From assembly GCF_001899075.1 (NCBI RefSeq), contig NZ_MKVA01000006.1, positions 248,001-312,000 on the forward strand: a stretch of 64,000 bases of DNA, read 5' to 3'. The stretch comes from Devosia sp. 67-54 (GTDB lineage: Bacteria; Pseudomonadota; Alphaproteobacteria; Rhizobiales; Devosiaceae). Below the pieces are notes generated by a model. That model had not been told where the DNA came from, made no database searches, and was given only the letters and a program-made list of their open reading frames with translations. Of this stretch, positions 17,525 to 26,445 are shown piece by piece. Position 1 is the stretch's first letter. The number at the start of each line of letters is the position of its first letter. Position numbers and translations under genes: made by a program.

Positions 17525-17856
17525 TTAGCCGAGTTCGCCCCAGGCGGTGTCCCACAACGTGTCATCCTCAATTGCCACGACCGCTATCAGTTTGCGATAT
17601 TCTGCGAGCACCTCCCTGCGGGACGTCGTCGATCTTGCACACTTTCGGCATAGCCAGTGTATTCGTGGCCATCGGGCTCGAACCACTGCATGTGCTCGAC
17701 ACTGGCCATCGCGTCGCCCTTCGATCCCCGCGTAATCCGAATGATCGGTGCCCCACCATAGTCCACTACGCCGGCATCCATCGAGACCCGGCGCCATCGC
17801 TTTACCATCGGCTCCTCACTCCCATCTATTGCGGCCGCCTGATCCGGATGAGACAC
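17525..17856 (-). pseudogene. Frameshifted small gene (unrecognised)
   Basis: A good N-terminal reading (89 codons from the ATG at 17856, MSHPDQAAAIDG through DGHEYTGYAESVQD) runs into a stop at 17587. A different minus-strand frame then carries a sensible C-terminus (REVLAEYRKLIAVVAIEDDTLWD) to a TAA at 17525. Together they look like one protein of about 110 residues broken by a single-base indel near 17620-17645. It lies 69 bases downstream of the DUF4238 gene on the same strand. The family is not recognised. A sequencing or assembly error would look the same. Confidence 0.5.
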
Positions 17857-17925
17857 CTCTGGCGTTCCTTCATTGAAGACAAGCGCCGGTCGAGCACGAT
17901 CAGGCGAGATACTGCTGGTACCTGT

Positions 17926-18858
17926 TCATCGCGCGGCAGCCGTGGGCTGGCTGTCGCTCGCACGCTGATAGCGTTGGGCGAGCTGTTCGACGAAAGTGGG
18001 ACGCTGGCGTGTCCCCATGTGTTGCTGGACAAAGGGGAGCAGAGTGTCGTCGCGTGCGTAGGCGAATTTTACCGCCCGTCCAGTCACCATCATGTTGAGC
18101 GACGTAACGAGCTCGGCGGGATCGCGCGCCTCGATCTTCCTCTGCGTCTCGATGTCGTTGACCGCCACGAACACGGTCTTCGGTGCAATTGGCAGAAAGA
18201 TGAAGGCGTCCGGCTCGGTAATCGTCCATGTTGAAAACACCGGTCGGTCCGAGGTGATGAACTCTCCTTTCTCCGACGTGATGCGTTTTACCAGCCAACG
18301 CATGTTGTTGAGCACTTCCCCTATTCCAGAGTGATCAATGAGCCGCGGAGCGAGCTCCATCGCCCGGCTATCCGTCGAGCGACGGTCTTGCACGAGAAAC
18401 TCGGCAAGCGTTTCGGGATCGGTCGGGCGACGCGCGGCCAAGTAGCGCGGCTCAAGGTCGAGCATCGCGCTCTTCCATTGTGTCGCCACGCCGGCCTTGA
18501 GCGCGCGGATCGAGTGCGGGTCGCGAAGCATCAATGAAAGGATGAAGCGCGACCACGAGCTTCGCAGCTTTGAGTCTCGTGTCATCCGCGGATCGTCGCT
18601 TTCGAGGGCATGCAGCGCTTCGGAAGCCCTGGTGTCGAGCGTGCGCATGAAGCCCGATTCGACGCGTTGAGCTTGCTCGGGCGGCAGCCCCTCGATCTCG
18701 TAGAGGCGATCTGCAAAGCCGGTCTGTTTGGGGGAGCGGCGGTTGGGGATCACGCGGCCATCGTCGAGCTTGGTCAGCTGGCAAAGCTTGCCGTCTTCAG
18801 CGCACCAGCGCGAAAGATAAAACTCAGGCAAGTAGTGGTGGCGGAGAGGGATGTTCAT
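17926..18858 (-). CDS. DUF4238 family protein
   Basis: A 310-residue protein starting MNIPLRHHYLPEFYLSRW, the diagnostic opening of DUF4238 (HxYxPxFYLxxF). The family has further conserved parts, visible here as FITSDRPVF in the middle and LPIAPKTVFVAV. Its biochemical role is unknown; homologues are frequent in mobile and defence regions of many bacteria. ATG at 18858 follows AAGGAA at a good spacing. It is divergent from the next gene, with only 61 bases between them, so they share a promoter region. The frameshifted small gene follows it in the same direction. C-terminal about 30 residues are low-complexity (Gln/Arg/Ala). Confidence 0.8.
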   Translation of the reverse strand: MNIPLRHHYLPEFYLSRWCAEDGKLCQLTKLDDGRVIPNRRSPKQTGFADRLYEIEGLPPEQAQRVESGFMRTLDTRASEALHALESDDPRMTRDSKLRSSWSRFILSLMLRDPHSIRALKAGVATQWKSAMLDLEPRYLAARRPTDPETLAEFLVQDRRSTDSRAMELAPRLIDHSGIGEVLNNMRWLVKRITSEKGEFITSDRPVFSTWTITEPDAFIFLPIAPKTVFVAVNDIETQRKIEARDPAELVTSLNMMVTGRAVKFAYARDDTLLPFVQQHMGTRQRPTFVEQLAQRYQRASDSQPTAAAR

Positions 18859-18919
18859 GGCTCTGATTCCTTGCGCCGATCAGGTTTGACTAGCACTCGA
18901 TTCTCCCCGACTTTGTATC

Positions 18920-19504
18920 ATGCTCCAACGCGTGACTGCCCACCTTCTCGACAATGTCCTCCCGGCAGCGGCAGACTACTTTGGGGCGGAACAAGAGCTT
19001 TCGGCGGCCTATGCCGCCAGTGGCCAGCAGTTGCCAGCCTGCGAGCGCGAGGCCAAGAAGGCCAGGAGACTTGCGGCAAATGCTGCTATTGCCCTTGATG
19101 GCCTCGTCGATCGAACGGCCAACGAACTAGGGCTTTCGACCAGCACCGTGCGCGCGCAGGTCGGACCACTCTGCATCCTTGGATCCTCGCCGCGGGCTGG
19201 ATGCATTGAACGTGTTAGGGCCGTGGCCGATGCCTACAAGCACGACGAGCTTTCCAACCCGCAGCATCCGATCACGTCGAACGACGACGTTCTGGTGGTG
19301 GCGCCTGGCTATGGCATCGACGGGTTTGGCGTCGGCAAAATGGGTGGTGTCGAAGTTGCCGTCCATCAGGACAATGGGGACTTGCGAAAGTTTCTCGGCG
19401 ACGTTCCTGCCGCAGTTCGCGGTTGGCTCCAGTTTCTATCCAACAACGGCGCCGTGCTGCCACCCAATAGTGTGAGCGTGTGCAACGTCAAGGTGTGGCC
19501 ATGA
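18920..19504 (+). CDS. Hypothetical protein (unrecognised)
   Basis: A 194-residue soluble protein. The N-terminal half is strongly helical (VTAHLLDNVLPAAADYFGAEQEL and EREAKKARRLAANAAIALDGL). The C-terminal half has VRAVADAYKHDELSN and a Gly-rich beta segment (VLVVAPGYGIDGFGVGKMGG). There is no signal peptide, membrane helix or catalytic motif that I recognise. The mix of helical bundle and the AYKHDELS segment is reminiscent of HEPN-like or AbiV-like RNase/abortive-infection proteins, but the R-x4-H motif is not present, so I do not claim it. Divergently transcribed from the DUF4238 gene and followed after about 150 bases by the HNH pair. Confidence 0.55.
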   Translation: MLQRVTAHLLDNVLPAAADYFGAEQELSAAYAASGQQLPACEREAKKARRLAANAAIALDGLVDRTANELGLSTSTVRAQVGPLCILGSSPRAGCIERVRAVADAYKHDELSNPQHPITSNDDVLVVAPGYGIDGFGVGKMGGVEVAVHQDNGDLRKFLGDVPAAVRGWLQFLSNNGAVLPPNSVSVCNVKVWP

Positions 19505-19656
19505 GCGAGGTACCCCGTCGCACCTCGCGACTTGCTTCGCGTAGCAGCTAGCGATCTTCCACGCGGGCGCCTGCGATAGCGTCCGCAGGTGACATCTGTG
19601 CGGCGGTCGTAGTCAAAGAGCTTGCTTCACTTGCATCGCCGTCGCAACTTGCAAAC

Positions 19657-20577
19657 GTGGTCAAGATCTTCGTCGGCGTCACAGATCAGGACTGGTTCGA
19701 TCTCCTTTCGGCTCAAGCACCGGACGAGGTGAATTTCTGGTCGCCTAGCGGGACGACAACTTTTCGGGCGCTGGCCCCCGGCGAACTCTTCCTCTTCAAG
19801 CTTCATGCCCCGAACAACTTCATCGCAGGCGGCGGGGTGTTTTCGCATGCCTCGATACTCCCGCTGTCGCTCGCCTGGGAGGCTTTTGGCTCGAAGAACG
19901 GCGTGCGGTCGCTGACGGATATGCGGCAACGTATCGATCGCTATCGCCGTGATGATGCGACTAAACGCGTAGGCGAGGTCAGTATTGGGTGCCGGATCCT
20001 CACCAGCCCGTTCTTCTGGCCGCGCGAGCAATGGATTCCGGTGCCCAACTCGTTCGCATCCCAGACCGTTGTGGGTAAGGGGTATGATACGGAGGCTGAA
20101 GAAGGGCGGGCTCTTTGGGATGCGGTAACGGAGCGGGCGACCATCGCTCTGGGCATGGTGCCTGCGGCCTCTGCTGAGCGCTACGGTGCACCCGTTTTGG
20201 TCAGACAGCGGCTGGGACAGGGAGCGTTCCGAGTCTTCGTCACTGACGCCTATGGCCGACGCTGTGCGGTGAGTGGTGAAAAGACTCTTCCTATCCTCGA
20301 TGCGGCACACATCCGCTCCTATGCCGACGGTGGAGCGCATGAAGGAGCGAATGGCCTCTTGCTTCGCACCGACATCCACAAGCTGTTCGACCTCGGATAT
20401 GTAAGTTTCGACGAAGATCGAAAGTTCATCGTCAGCCGCCGCCTGAAGGCCGACTTCGATAACGGTAAGCACTACTACGACCTCCACGGCACGGCACTGA
20501 GCGCTCCGAGCATTGTATCAGCGGCCCCGGCTACTGCGGCGCTCGAGTGGCACCGAGAGAACAGGTTCCTGGGATGA
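19657..20577 (+). CDS. HNH endonuclease with EVE/PUA-like N-terminal domain
   Basis: A 306-residue protein. Residues about 1-120 look like an EVE/PUA-type reader (VGVTDQDWFDLL, FWSPSG, FRALAPGELFLFKLH and GGGVFSHASILP), a fold that flips modified bases. The C-terminal 110 residues are an HNH_2-type nuclease: Cys203 in RRCAVSG, His218 in DAAHI, Asn232 in EGANGLLL and His241 in DIHKLFD. EVE-HNH proteins cut DNA carrying modified cytosines (type IV-like restriction), which is the most likely role. The start is GTG at 19657. The stop overlaps the second HNH gene by ATGA. Fold of the N-terminus is from motif reading only. Confidence 0.75.
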   Translation: MVKIFVGVTDQDWFDLLSAQAPDEVNFWSPSGTTTFRALAPGELFLFKLHAPNNFIAGGGVFSHASILPLSLAWEAFGSKNGVRSLTDMRQRIDRYRRDDATKRVGEVSIGCRILTSPFFWPREQWIPVPNSFASQTVVGKGYDTEAEEGRALWDAVTERATIALGMVPAASAERYGAPVLVRQRLGQGAFRVFVTDAYGRRCAVSGEKTLPILDAAHIRSYADGGAHEGANGLLLRTDIHKLFDLGYVSFDEDRKFIVSRRLKADFDNGKHYYDLHGTALSAPSIVSAAPATAALEWHRENRFLG

Positions 20578-21488
20578 GCGACACGCGCGACACCGCCGCC
20601 CGTCTCGCTGCTGCCGAGCATGTTCGACGCATCTCGGTCGGCGACGCGCTCAGCAGCGAACAGCTCGCCGCTGGCTTCGCCTTCGAGGGTGAGCGAGTTC
20701 CGCTGATCAACCCTCAGCGTGGGATCTTCAAACCCAAGAGCATGGAACACCTGCTTTCGGTACGAACCGTGTTTCCGAGCCGCGGGAGGAAGGTCTGGTA
20801 TGACGACCAACGCATCGTCCATGCTCAGGTGACTCAAGGGCAAGAACTGATCGACTACGCGTTCATGGGCGACAATCCAGACGCAGCCGACAATCGCTGG
20901 CTGAAGCAGGCGCACGACGCACAGGTGCCGTTCCTTTACTTCCTCGGCGTCGCGCCTGGTCGCTACACGCCGATCTGGCCGACTTACGTTGCTGATTGGG
21001 TGCCGGGTGACCTGAAGGTCAGGCTGGCGTTCGGCCAAAGCGTGCAGGACGCTATCCCCGATGCCCCCGAGCGCCGATATGCCAGTCGACTTGTGCAGCA
21101 ACGGTTACACCAGGCGACATTCCGGGAGGCGGTACTTACGGCGTATGGTGGCCGTTGTGCCCTCACTGGCCTACCCGAGCCCCGCCTCATCGATGCTGCA
21201 CATATCATCGTCGATCGAGACGAGGACCTAGGCCAGCCAGTCGTCCCGAACGGGCTGCCGCTGTCCAAGATTCATCACGCTGCGTTCGACGCTAACCTCA
21301 TCGGTATCGACCCCGACTACAACATCCATGTTAGCGAGGGATTGTTGTCGATCAACGATGGGCCGATGTTTGAACATGGAGTGAAGGGCCTCGTTGGTCG
21401 AAAGCTGCGCCTGCCCGTGCGCCCATCTGACCACCCTGACCGTGATCGTCTTGCACGACGGTTTGAATCGTTCCTCCGAGTCGCTTAA
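20574..21488 (+). CDS. Second HNH endonuclease, coupled to the first
   Basis: A 304-residue protein. Its N-terminal domain differs from that of its partner: GFAFEGERVPLINPQRGIFKP and later IDYAFMGDN, DAADNRWLKQA, the pattern of a conserved module found before HNH domains of putative restriction endonucleases. The C-terminal HNH has Cys195 in RCALTG, His210 in DAAHI, Asn226 in VPNGLPL and His234/235 in SKIHHAAFD. The start is the ATG in the ATGA overlap with the upstream HNH gene; an in-frame ATG at 20547 would extend 9 residues into that gene. Two HNH nucleases with different readers in one operon suggest a modification-dependent restriction pair (inference). Last intact gene of the island. 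Confidence 0.75.
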   Translation: MSDTRDTAARLAAAEHVRRISVGDALSSEQLAAGFAFEGERVPLINPQRGIFKPKSMEHLLSVRTVFPSRGRKVWYDDQRIVHAQVTQGQELIDYAFMGDNPDAADNRWLKQAHDAQVPFLYFLGVAPGRYTPIWPTYVADWVPGDLKVRLAFGQSVQDAIPDAPERRYASRLVQQRLHQATFREAVLTAYGGRCALTGLPEPRLIDAAHIIVDRDEDLGQPVVPNGLPLSKIHHAAFDANLIGIDPDYNIHVSEGLLSINDGPMFEHGVKGLVGRKLRLPVRPSDHPDRDRLARRFESFLRVA

Positions 21489-21893
21489 CCGCGACCTGAG
21501 CGGCGGCCGCACACCCTTATCCCACGGCTATGTATGCGCTCTCGGCGTAGCCGCGAGCTAGCTGCGATGGGTCGACGACGCTAGGGCTCGCAAGCCTCGA
21601 TCTCGTGGAGATCGCCTGGCGACGGGGCGGAACGGATCATTACCGGAGTCTGACGTGGGGCGAAGAGATGGTGCGTACGCGACGACGCCAGCCGGCTCCT
21701 GCCAGCGCTGCGTAAGATGTTGAAGGCCCCAGGGCAGCCTGGGCACGCGAACTAATAGGTCGAACCCCGGGAATTAGCGGCGCAAAGCGGTCGTCGATTT
21801 TGTTGCGATGGAGTTGCGATGAGCCGACGAGGCGCCATGTGGATCCGCAGAAAGACTGGGAAATCTTGAGGTTAGCTTGTGTTGACAAAGGCG
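21489..21893. other. Right-hand edge of the island, junction with truncated glycosyltransferase near 21,893
   Basis: This stretch has no intact gene. Coding similarity to the glycosyltransferase stops at the codons for RTRWMKGWM, whose last ATG is at 21894-21896 on the minus strand. Bases 21774-21893 then add about 40 unrelated residues to that frame before a stop. The rest (21489-21773) has short open frames on both strands that I do not recognise, possibly remnants. I looked for an attachment-site repeat; a direct repeat TTGCGATG occurs at 21803-21810 and 21814-21821 but is not convincing. Confidence 0.6.
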
Positions 21894-23279
21894 CATCCAG
21901 CCCTTCATCCAGCGCGTGCGTTGCGCCATCCAGGCGCGTAGCGTCAGCGGCGCTTCCTCGTAGGTGCGGCTGTCGAAACATTCGGTGCGCAGGCCTCGCC
22001 GCGCCAGCCGCACGCCGAGGTCGGCGTCCTCGGTGACGTTGAAGGCGTCCCACCCGCCGATGTCGCGCAGCACCGACAGGCGGAAATGGTTGCTCGTGCC
22101 ACCCAGCGGCATCGGCAGCCCCCAGCGCGACAGCGCCGGCAGCAGCCGGCCGAACAGCCCGGCATACTCGCCGGCAAACAGCGCCGTCAGCGCGGTCTCG
22201 CTGGCATTTTCGGGCATCAGTTCCGCCTGCAGGCAGGCGAGCCCGGGGTCGGCCTCGAACAGGCTGGCGGCAAGGCGGAGCTGCTGCGGTTCCGGCATGT
22301 CCTCGGCGTCGAACACCACGAGATATTTGCCGCGGGCGAGCGGCAGCGCGTAGTCGAGCGCCTTGGGCTTGGTGCGCGGCGGCCCGTCGGGCACCACAAC
22401 CATGCGGAACATCGGATCGGCCAGCACCGCCTCGACCGCGGCGACCGTCTTGCGGCTGCGCTCTTCGACCACGAAGCGGATGTCGAGCTTCTCCGGCGGA
22501 TAGTCGAGGGCGCCCATGGCGCGCCGCAGCAGCGGCACCATCGCCGCCTCGTCGCGCAATGGGATCAGCACGCTGTAGATCGGCAGTTCGGCGTCGGACA
22601 GCAGGCGTGGCGCGGGCCGTCCGGAGGCGTGCGGAACCGCGGCGACCAGCCGCAGCACGCCGGGGATCATCAGCAGCGGCGTCACCAGCGGGATCAGCAC
22701 CGGGCGCGCCACCACGCCCGACACCATCACCACCAGGATCACCGCGGCGAGCAGCAGGGCGAAGCCGATGCGGGCATGCCGCGGCAGATCCTGCGACGCG
22801 CTGGCGCGCGGCCACAGGCGCGTGAGCCGCTGCCGCGCCTCGTCCATCAGCTGTCCGCTCGCGGCCCGTGTCAGCCCGGCCTCGATCGCCTCCGGCGGCA
22901 CGATGCGCAAATGCCGCTTCAGCCGCTCCGGCGCGGCGTGCAGATGCATTGCCTCGGCGAACCATGGCGCGACGAACAGCACCTCCTCGCCCAGCACCTG
23001 CTGGCGCAGCGTGCGCGCCCCGCCAAGATGGTCGAGCCGCGCGATCGGCGGGACCGGCAGCCGCGACGGCGTGACGCTCGCAAACGGGGCCTCCAGCCAG
23101 ACGGCGACGCGCCGCCAGGTTTCGGCGCTGCCCAGCCCGAAGCGATGCGCGCAGTAATCCAGCGGGTCCACGCCCATCTGGCCTGCAATGTTCAAATGCC
23201 GTCGCGCCGCGAGGTCGGTCGTGCAATTTTCGCGGAGGACGGCGCGCAATAATGCGATCGCCTCGTCCGGATGAGACAA
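21774..23279 (-). CDS. Family 2 glycosyltransferase, C-terminally truncated by the island
   Basis: The 501-codon ORF starts at ATG 23279. About 1-150 resembles the N-terminal domain of type II secretion ATPases (GSPII_E_N/MshEN), a combination seen in some alphaproteobacterial glycosyltransferases. Two membrane helices follow (about 170-215), then the GT-A core: SVLIPLRDEAAMVPLLRRA, VVFDAEDMPEPQQL as the DxD-like site, GTSNHFRLSVLRDIGGWDAFNVTEDADLG, and the acceptor-site QRTRWMKGWM. Intact members continue with about 100-200 residues of further membrane helices; here 40 unrelated residues follow to the stop. So the protein is probably non-functional or altered. Substrate unknown, exopolysaccharide-type by family. 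Confidence 0.85.
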   Translation of the reverse strand: MSHPDEAIALLRAVLRENCTTDLAARRHLNIAGQMGVDPLDYCAHRFGLGSAETWRRVAVWLEAPFASVTPSRLPVPPIARLDHLGGARTLRQQVLGEEVLFVAPWFAEAMHLHAAPERLKRHLRIVPPEAIEAGLTRAASGQLMDEARQRLTRLWPRASASQDLPRHARIGFALLLAAVILVVMVSGVVARPVLIPLVTPLLMIPGVLRLVAAVPHASGRPAPRLLSDAELPIYSVLIPLRDEAAMVPLLRRAMGALDYPPEKLDIRFVVEERSRKTVAAVEAVLADPMFRMVVVPDGPPRTKPKALDYALPLARGKYLVVFDAEDMPEPQQLRLAASLFEADPGLACLQAELMPENASETALTALFAGEYAGLFGRLLPALSRWGLPMPLGGTSNHFRLSVLRDIGGWDAFNVTEDADLGVRLARRGLRTECFDSRTYEEAPLTLRAWMAQRTRWMKGWMRLCQHKLTSRFPSLSADPHGASSAHRNSIATKSTTALRR

Positions 23280-23446
23280 GGGCTGCGCTCCCGGGCAGTC
23301 CGCCTCTTCAGTAAAACAATGGCCTAAGTATCAATGCGTATATCGGTACGCCGACCGCCGGCATTTGCAAGAGTGTTTCGGCGCGCTCCGGCACTCGCCA
23401 GCCGGGCGGAATTGCGCCATAAGCGGCCCACATCCTGTTGCGGACC

Positions 23447-24259
23447 ATGATGCGCGCCTTACTTGCCCTGATCGTGCTGGCGTTCGGCCTCGGCGCCGCC
23501 TCCGCCCAGACGCTGCCCTACCACGCCGATCCGACGGCGCGCGAGATCGTGCCCAATCTGTCGGCGGTGCCCAGCATCCGCTTCCTCACCACCGCCGACT
23601 TCCCGCCATTCAACTACCGCGACAAATCGGGCGAGCTGGTCGGCTACAATGTCGATCTGGCGCGCGCCATCTGCGCCGACCTCACCATCGCCTGCACCAT
23701 CCAGGCCTGGCCGTGGGAGCAGGCGGGCAAGGCGCTCGAGGACGGGCAGGGCGACGCCCTCATCGCCGGCGTGGCGATGACCCGCGAGAACGGTGCTCTC
23801 TACGATTTCTCCGACATCTATCTGATGCTGCCGGGCCGCTTCGTGACGCTGAAGGACGGCGCCGCCAATTTCGATCCGAAGGCCCTGGCCGGCAAGACCG
23901 TCGCAGTCCGCAAGGGCTCGGCGCATGAGGAGTTCATGCGCCGCTATCTGCCCGACGCCAGGCTCGCCGAGTTCGACAGCGAAACCGCAGCGCTCGAGGC
24001 AGTGCGCGACAAGCAGGCCGACGCCTATTTCGGCGACGCCATGCGCGCGAGCTTCTGGTTCATCGACAATCCCGAGTGCTGCAGCTTCGCCGGCCAGCCC
24101 TATTTTAGGCCGGACCTGTTCGGCGACGGCTTCGCCATCGCGGTCGCCATCGGCCACGACGCCATCCGCCAGGCGATCGACTACAGCCTCGCCCGCCTCA
24201 AGAAGGACGGTACGCTGGACGAATTGTACCTGCGCTGGTTCCCGGTAGGATTCTACTGA
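23447..24259 (+). CDS. Periplasmic substrate-binding protein (SBP_bac_3 type)
   Basis: A 270-residue secreted protein: signal peptide (MMRALLALIVLAFGLGAASAQ) followed by the bilobed binding fold of polar amino-acid ABC transporters. Family motifs are visible: FLTTADFPPFNYRD, GELVGYNVDLARAI, DALIAGVAMTREN, and the C-terminal SLARLKKDGTLDELYLRWF. The ORF is open from a TTG at 23438, but the ATG at 23447 fits the signal peptide better. There is no permease or ATPase gene beside it. It might bind an amino acid and feed a transporter elsewhere, or serve as an orphan sensor; two cysteines near 195 (ECCSF) are unusual for the family. The gene is intact, 160 bases from the truncated glycosyltransferase. 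Confidence 0.85.
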   Translation: MMRALLALIVLAFGLGAASAQTLPYHADPTAREIVPNLSAVPSIRFLTTADFPPFNYRDKSGELVGYNVDLARAICADLTIACTIQAWPWEQAGKALEDGQGDALIAGVAMTRENGALYDFSDIYLMLPGRFVTLKDGAANFDPKALAGKTVAVRKGSAHEEFMRRYLPDARLAEFDSETAALEAVRDKQADAYFGDAMRASFWFIDNPECCSFAGQPYFRPDLFGDGFAIAVAIGHDAIRQAIDYSLARLKKDGTLDELYLRWFPVGFY

Positions 24260-24284
24260 CGAGCAGGCACGTCGCGGTGCTTCG

Positions 24285-24695
24285 CTACTCCGCCCGCCGC
24301 AGCCGCGCCCGCGCCGACGCCTCGATCGCGGCCGCCACCAGATTGTCGAGTTGCAACCCGTCGCGGATCATTTCGAGCAGCCGCAATTCCTCCTGCTCGA
24401 GGCGCAGATCCACCGTCGCCACCTCCACCGCCAGCGCATAGGCGGTGTCGCGCAGCCGCTCGGGAATGGCGCCGAAGATCATGCCCAGCACCTTGTCGAG
24501 GTTGGAGCTGTCCTTGATCAGGTCGATCGCCTCGGCGGCGACCTGCCCGAGATTGTCGCGGTTGAAGCCGTCGAACACCGGCAGCCGGCCGACCAGGCTG
24601 GAGATGATTTCGAGCTCGCGGTCGCTCACCCGGGCGTCGGACGTGGCCGCCACCACCATCAGATAGATCAGGGCGTCCTGGGGCTGCAGCGTCAT
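24285..24695 (-). CDS. TerB family tellurite-resistance-like protein
   Basis: A 136-residue all-helical protein of the TerB/DjlA-like superfamily. Signature segments are [23 protein letters not shown] in the first helices, and [25 protein letters not shown] in the later ones, with the acidic residues (Asp/Glu pairs) that bind metal in TerB. In alphaproteobacteria such single-domain TerB proteins are common and of unknown function; tellurite resistance is only the historical family name. It is the sister fold of the TerB_N protein at the left edge but otherwise unrelated. It lies on the minus strand 135 bases upstream of, and divergent from, lysK. ATG at 24695 with no clear ribosome-binding site. 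Confidence 0.8.
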   Translation of the reverse strand: MTLQPQDALIYLMVVAATSDARVSDRELEIISSLVGRLPVFDGFNRDNLGQVAAEAIDLIKDSSNLDKVLGMIFGAIPERLRDTAYALAVEVATVDLRLEQEELRLLEMIRDGLQLDNLVAAAIEASARARLRRAE

Positions 24696-24829
24696 CTTGG
24701 ATACGTCTCCGCTCGAAAAAGCCCCGCATACCTAGGGAGCGGGGTCGCGCTTGTCCAGCGGCGCGGCCATTGACTTTGCCTCGCCGAATGCGGCAACGAG
24801 GGCCGACTTTCAACAAAAGGTTGAATTCC

Positions 24830-26443
24830 GTGTCTACCGCCCCGCTTCCTGCGCTCGATCCCGCTTTCTTCGACGCCGCCCAGACCGCCAAGGCCTGGCC
24901 CTTCGAGGAAGCCCGCAAGCTCGTCGCCCGGTTGCAGAAGACGGGCAAACGCGAAGCGCTGTTCGAAACCGGTTACGGCCCCTCGGGCCTGCCCCATATC
25001 GGCACCTTCGGCGAGGTGGCGCGAACCACCATGGTGCGCACCGCCTTCCGGTTGCTCACCCGCGACGAGATCCCGACGCGGCTGCTGTGCTTTTCCGACG
25101 ACATGGACGGTATGCGCAAGATTCCGGACAACGTGCCGGACCGGGCCCTCCTCGAGCCGCATCTGCACAAGCCGTTGACCAGCGTGCCCGACCCGTTCGG
25201 CGGCCACTATCCGAGCTTCGGCGATCACAACAACGCCATGCTCCGCCGCTTCCTCGACACCTTCGGCTTCAACTACGAATTCGCCAGCGCCACGCAATAC
25301 TACAAGTCCGGCCGGTTCGATGCGCAGCTCATCAAGGCGGCGGAAAAGTACGACGCCATCATGGCCGTGATGCTGCCCACGCTGGGCGCCGAGCGGCAGG
25401 CGACCTATTCGCCCTTTCTGCCGATCTCGCCGCTCTCGGGCCGCGTGCTCTACGTGCCGATGAAGCATGTCGACGCCAGGGCCGGCACCGTCACCTTCGA
25501 CGACGAGGACGGCACTGAAACGACACTGCCGGTCACCGGCGGCCATGTGAAGCTGCAATGGAAGCCCGATTTCGGCATGCGCTGGTCGGCGCTCGGTGTC
25601 GATTTCGAGATGTTCGGCAAGGACCACCAGACCAACGCCCCGATCTACGACCGGATCTGCGAGATCCTCGGCGGCAAGGCGCCCGAGCATTTCGTCTACG
25701 AGCTGTTCCTCGACGATGTGGGCCAGAAGATCTCCAAGTCCAAGGGCAATGGCCTCACCATCGACGAGTGGCTGACTTACGCCTCACCGGAAAGCCTCGC
25801 GCTCTACATGTTCCAGAAGCCGCGGCAGGCCAAGCGGCTGTATTTCGACGTCATTCCGCGCGCGGTCGACGAGTACTACCAATACGTCGCCGCGTTCCAG
25901 AACCGCACGCCGGCCGAACGGCTCGAAAATCCGGCGTTCCACATCCACGGCGGACACCCGCCGGCCGACACGCCGCCGATCACCTTCGGCCTCCTGCTCA
26001 ACATCGTCTCGGCCAGCAACGCCGACGACACCGCGGTGCTGTGGGGCTTCATCTCGCGCTATCTGCCCGGCGCGACGCCCCGGAACCACCCCGAGCTCGA
26101 CCGGCTCGCCGGCTATGCGGTGCGCTATTTCAACGACCGCGTGAAGCCGACCAAGACCTTCCGCGCCCCCACCGACAAGGAACGCGCGGCGCTCCAGGAC
26201 CTGCACGACCAGCTTGCCGGCAAGGAGGCGCTGTCGGCCGAGGAATTGCAGAACATCGTTTACGAGGTGGGCAAGGCACATCAGTTCGAGCCGCTGCGCG
26301 ACTGGTTCGGCGCCATCTACGGCGTGCTGCTCGGCGCCGACCAGGGGCCGCGCTTCGGCTCCTTCATCGCCCTCTACGGCGTCAACGAGACGCGCAAGCT
26401 GATCGAGGACGCGCTGGCCGGCAAGCTGCTGACGCCCGCCTGA
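24830..26443 (+). CDS. lysK: Lysyl-tRNA synthetase, class I (LysK)
   Basis: Charges tRNA-Lys with lysine. This is the class I (archaeal-type) enzyme that replaces the usual class II LysRS in many alphaproteobacteria. A HIGH-type motif, PHIGT, is at about 55-59, and KISKSKG at about 300-306; the class I Rossmann core carries [16 protein letters not shown] and [12 protein letters not shown]. 537 residues is a normal length. GTG at 24830 was chosen because AAAGG lies upstream and the N-terminus then matches the family (STAPLPAL); an ORF start at 24770 would add 20 unlikely residues. Single-gene unit, followed two bases later by the convergent ClC gene. Confidence 0.95.
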   Translation: MSTAPLPALDPAFFDAAQTAKAWPFEEARKLVARLQKTGKREALFETGYGPSGLPHIGTFGEVARTTMVRTAFRLLTRDEIPTRLLCFSDDMDGMRKIPDNVPDRALLEPHLHKPLTSVPDPFGGHYPSFGDHNNAMLRRFLDTFGFNYEFASATQYYKSGRFDAQLIKAAEKYDAIMAVMLPTLGAERQATYSPFLPISPLSGRVLYVPMKHVDARAGTVTFDDEDGTETTLPVTGGHVKLQWKPDFGMRWSALGVDFEMFGKDHQTNAPIYDRICEILGGKAPEHFVYELFLDDVGQKISKSKGNGLTIDEWLTYASPESLALYMFQKPRQAKRLYFDVIPRAVDEYYQYVAAFQNRTPAERLENPAFHIHGGHPPADTPPITFGLLLNIVSASNADDTAVLWGFISRYLPGATPRNHPELDRLAGYAVRYFNDRVKPTKTFRAPTDKERAALQDLHDQLAGKEALSAEELQNIVYEVGKAHQFEPLRDWFGAIYGVLLGADQGPRFGSFIALYGVNETRKLIEDALAGKLLTPA

Positions 26444-26445
26444 GC

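Noticed and set aside
21803-21821. Direct repeat TTGCGATG at the right island end as attachment site
   Set aside because: Too short, both copies on the same side, and no matching copy can be examined outside the window.
1-21893. CRISPR arrays, insertion sequences, integrase or toxin-antitoxin of a known type in the island
   Set aside because: I saw no regular repeats with spacers, no DDE or tyrosine/serine recombinase motifs, and no familiar toxin-antitoxin pair.
21640-23226. 528-codon minus-strand ORF in a second frame over the glycosyltransferase
   Set aside because: It is Arg/Ala-rich shadow of the true frame in GC-rich DNA; no family features.
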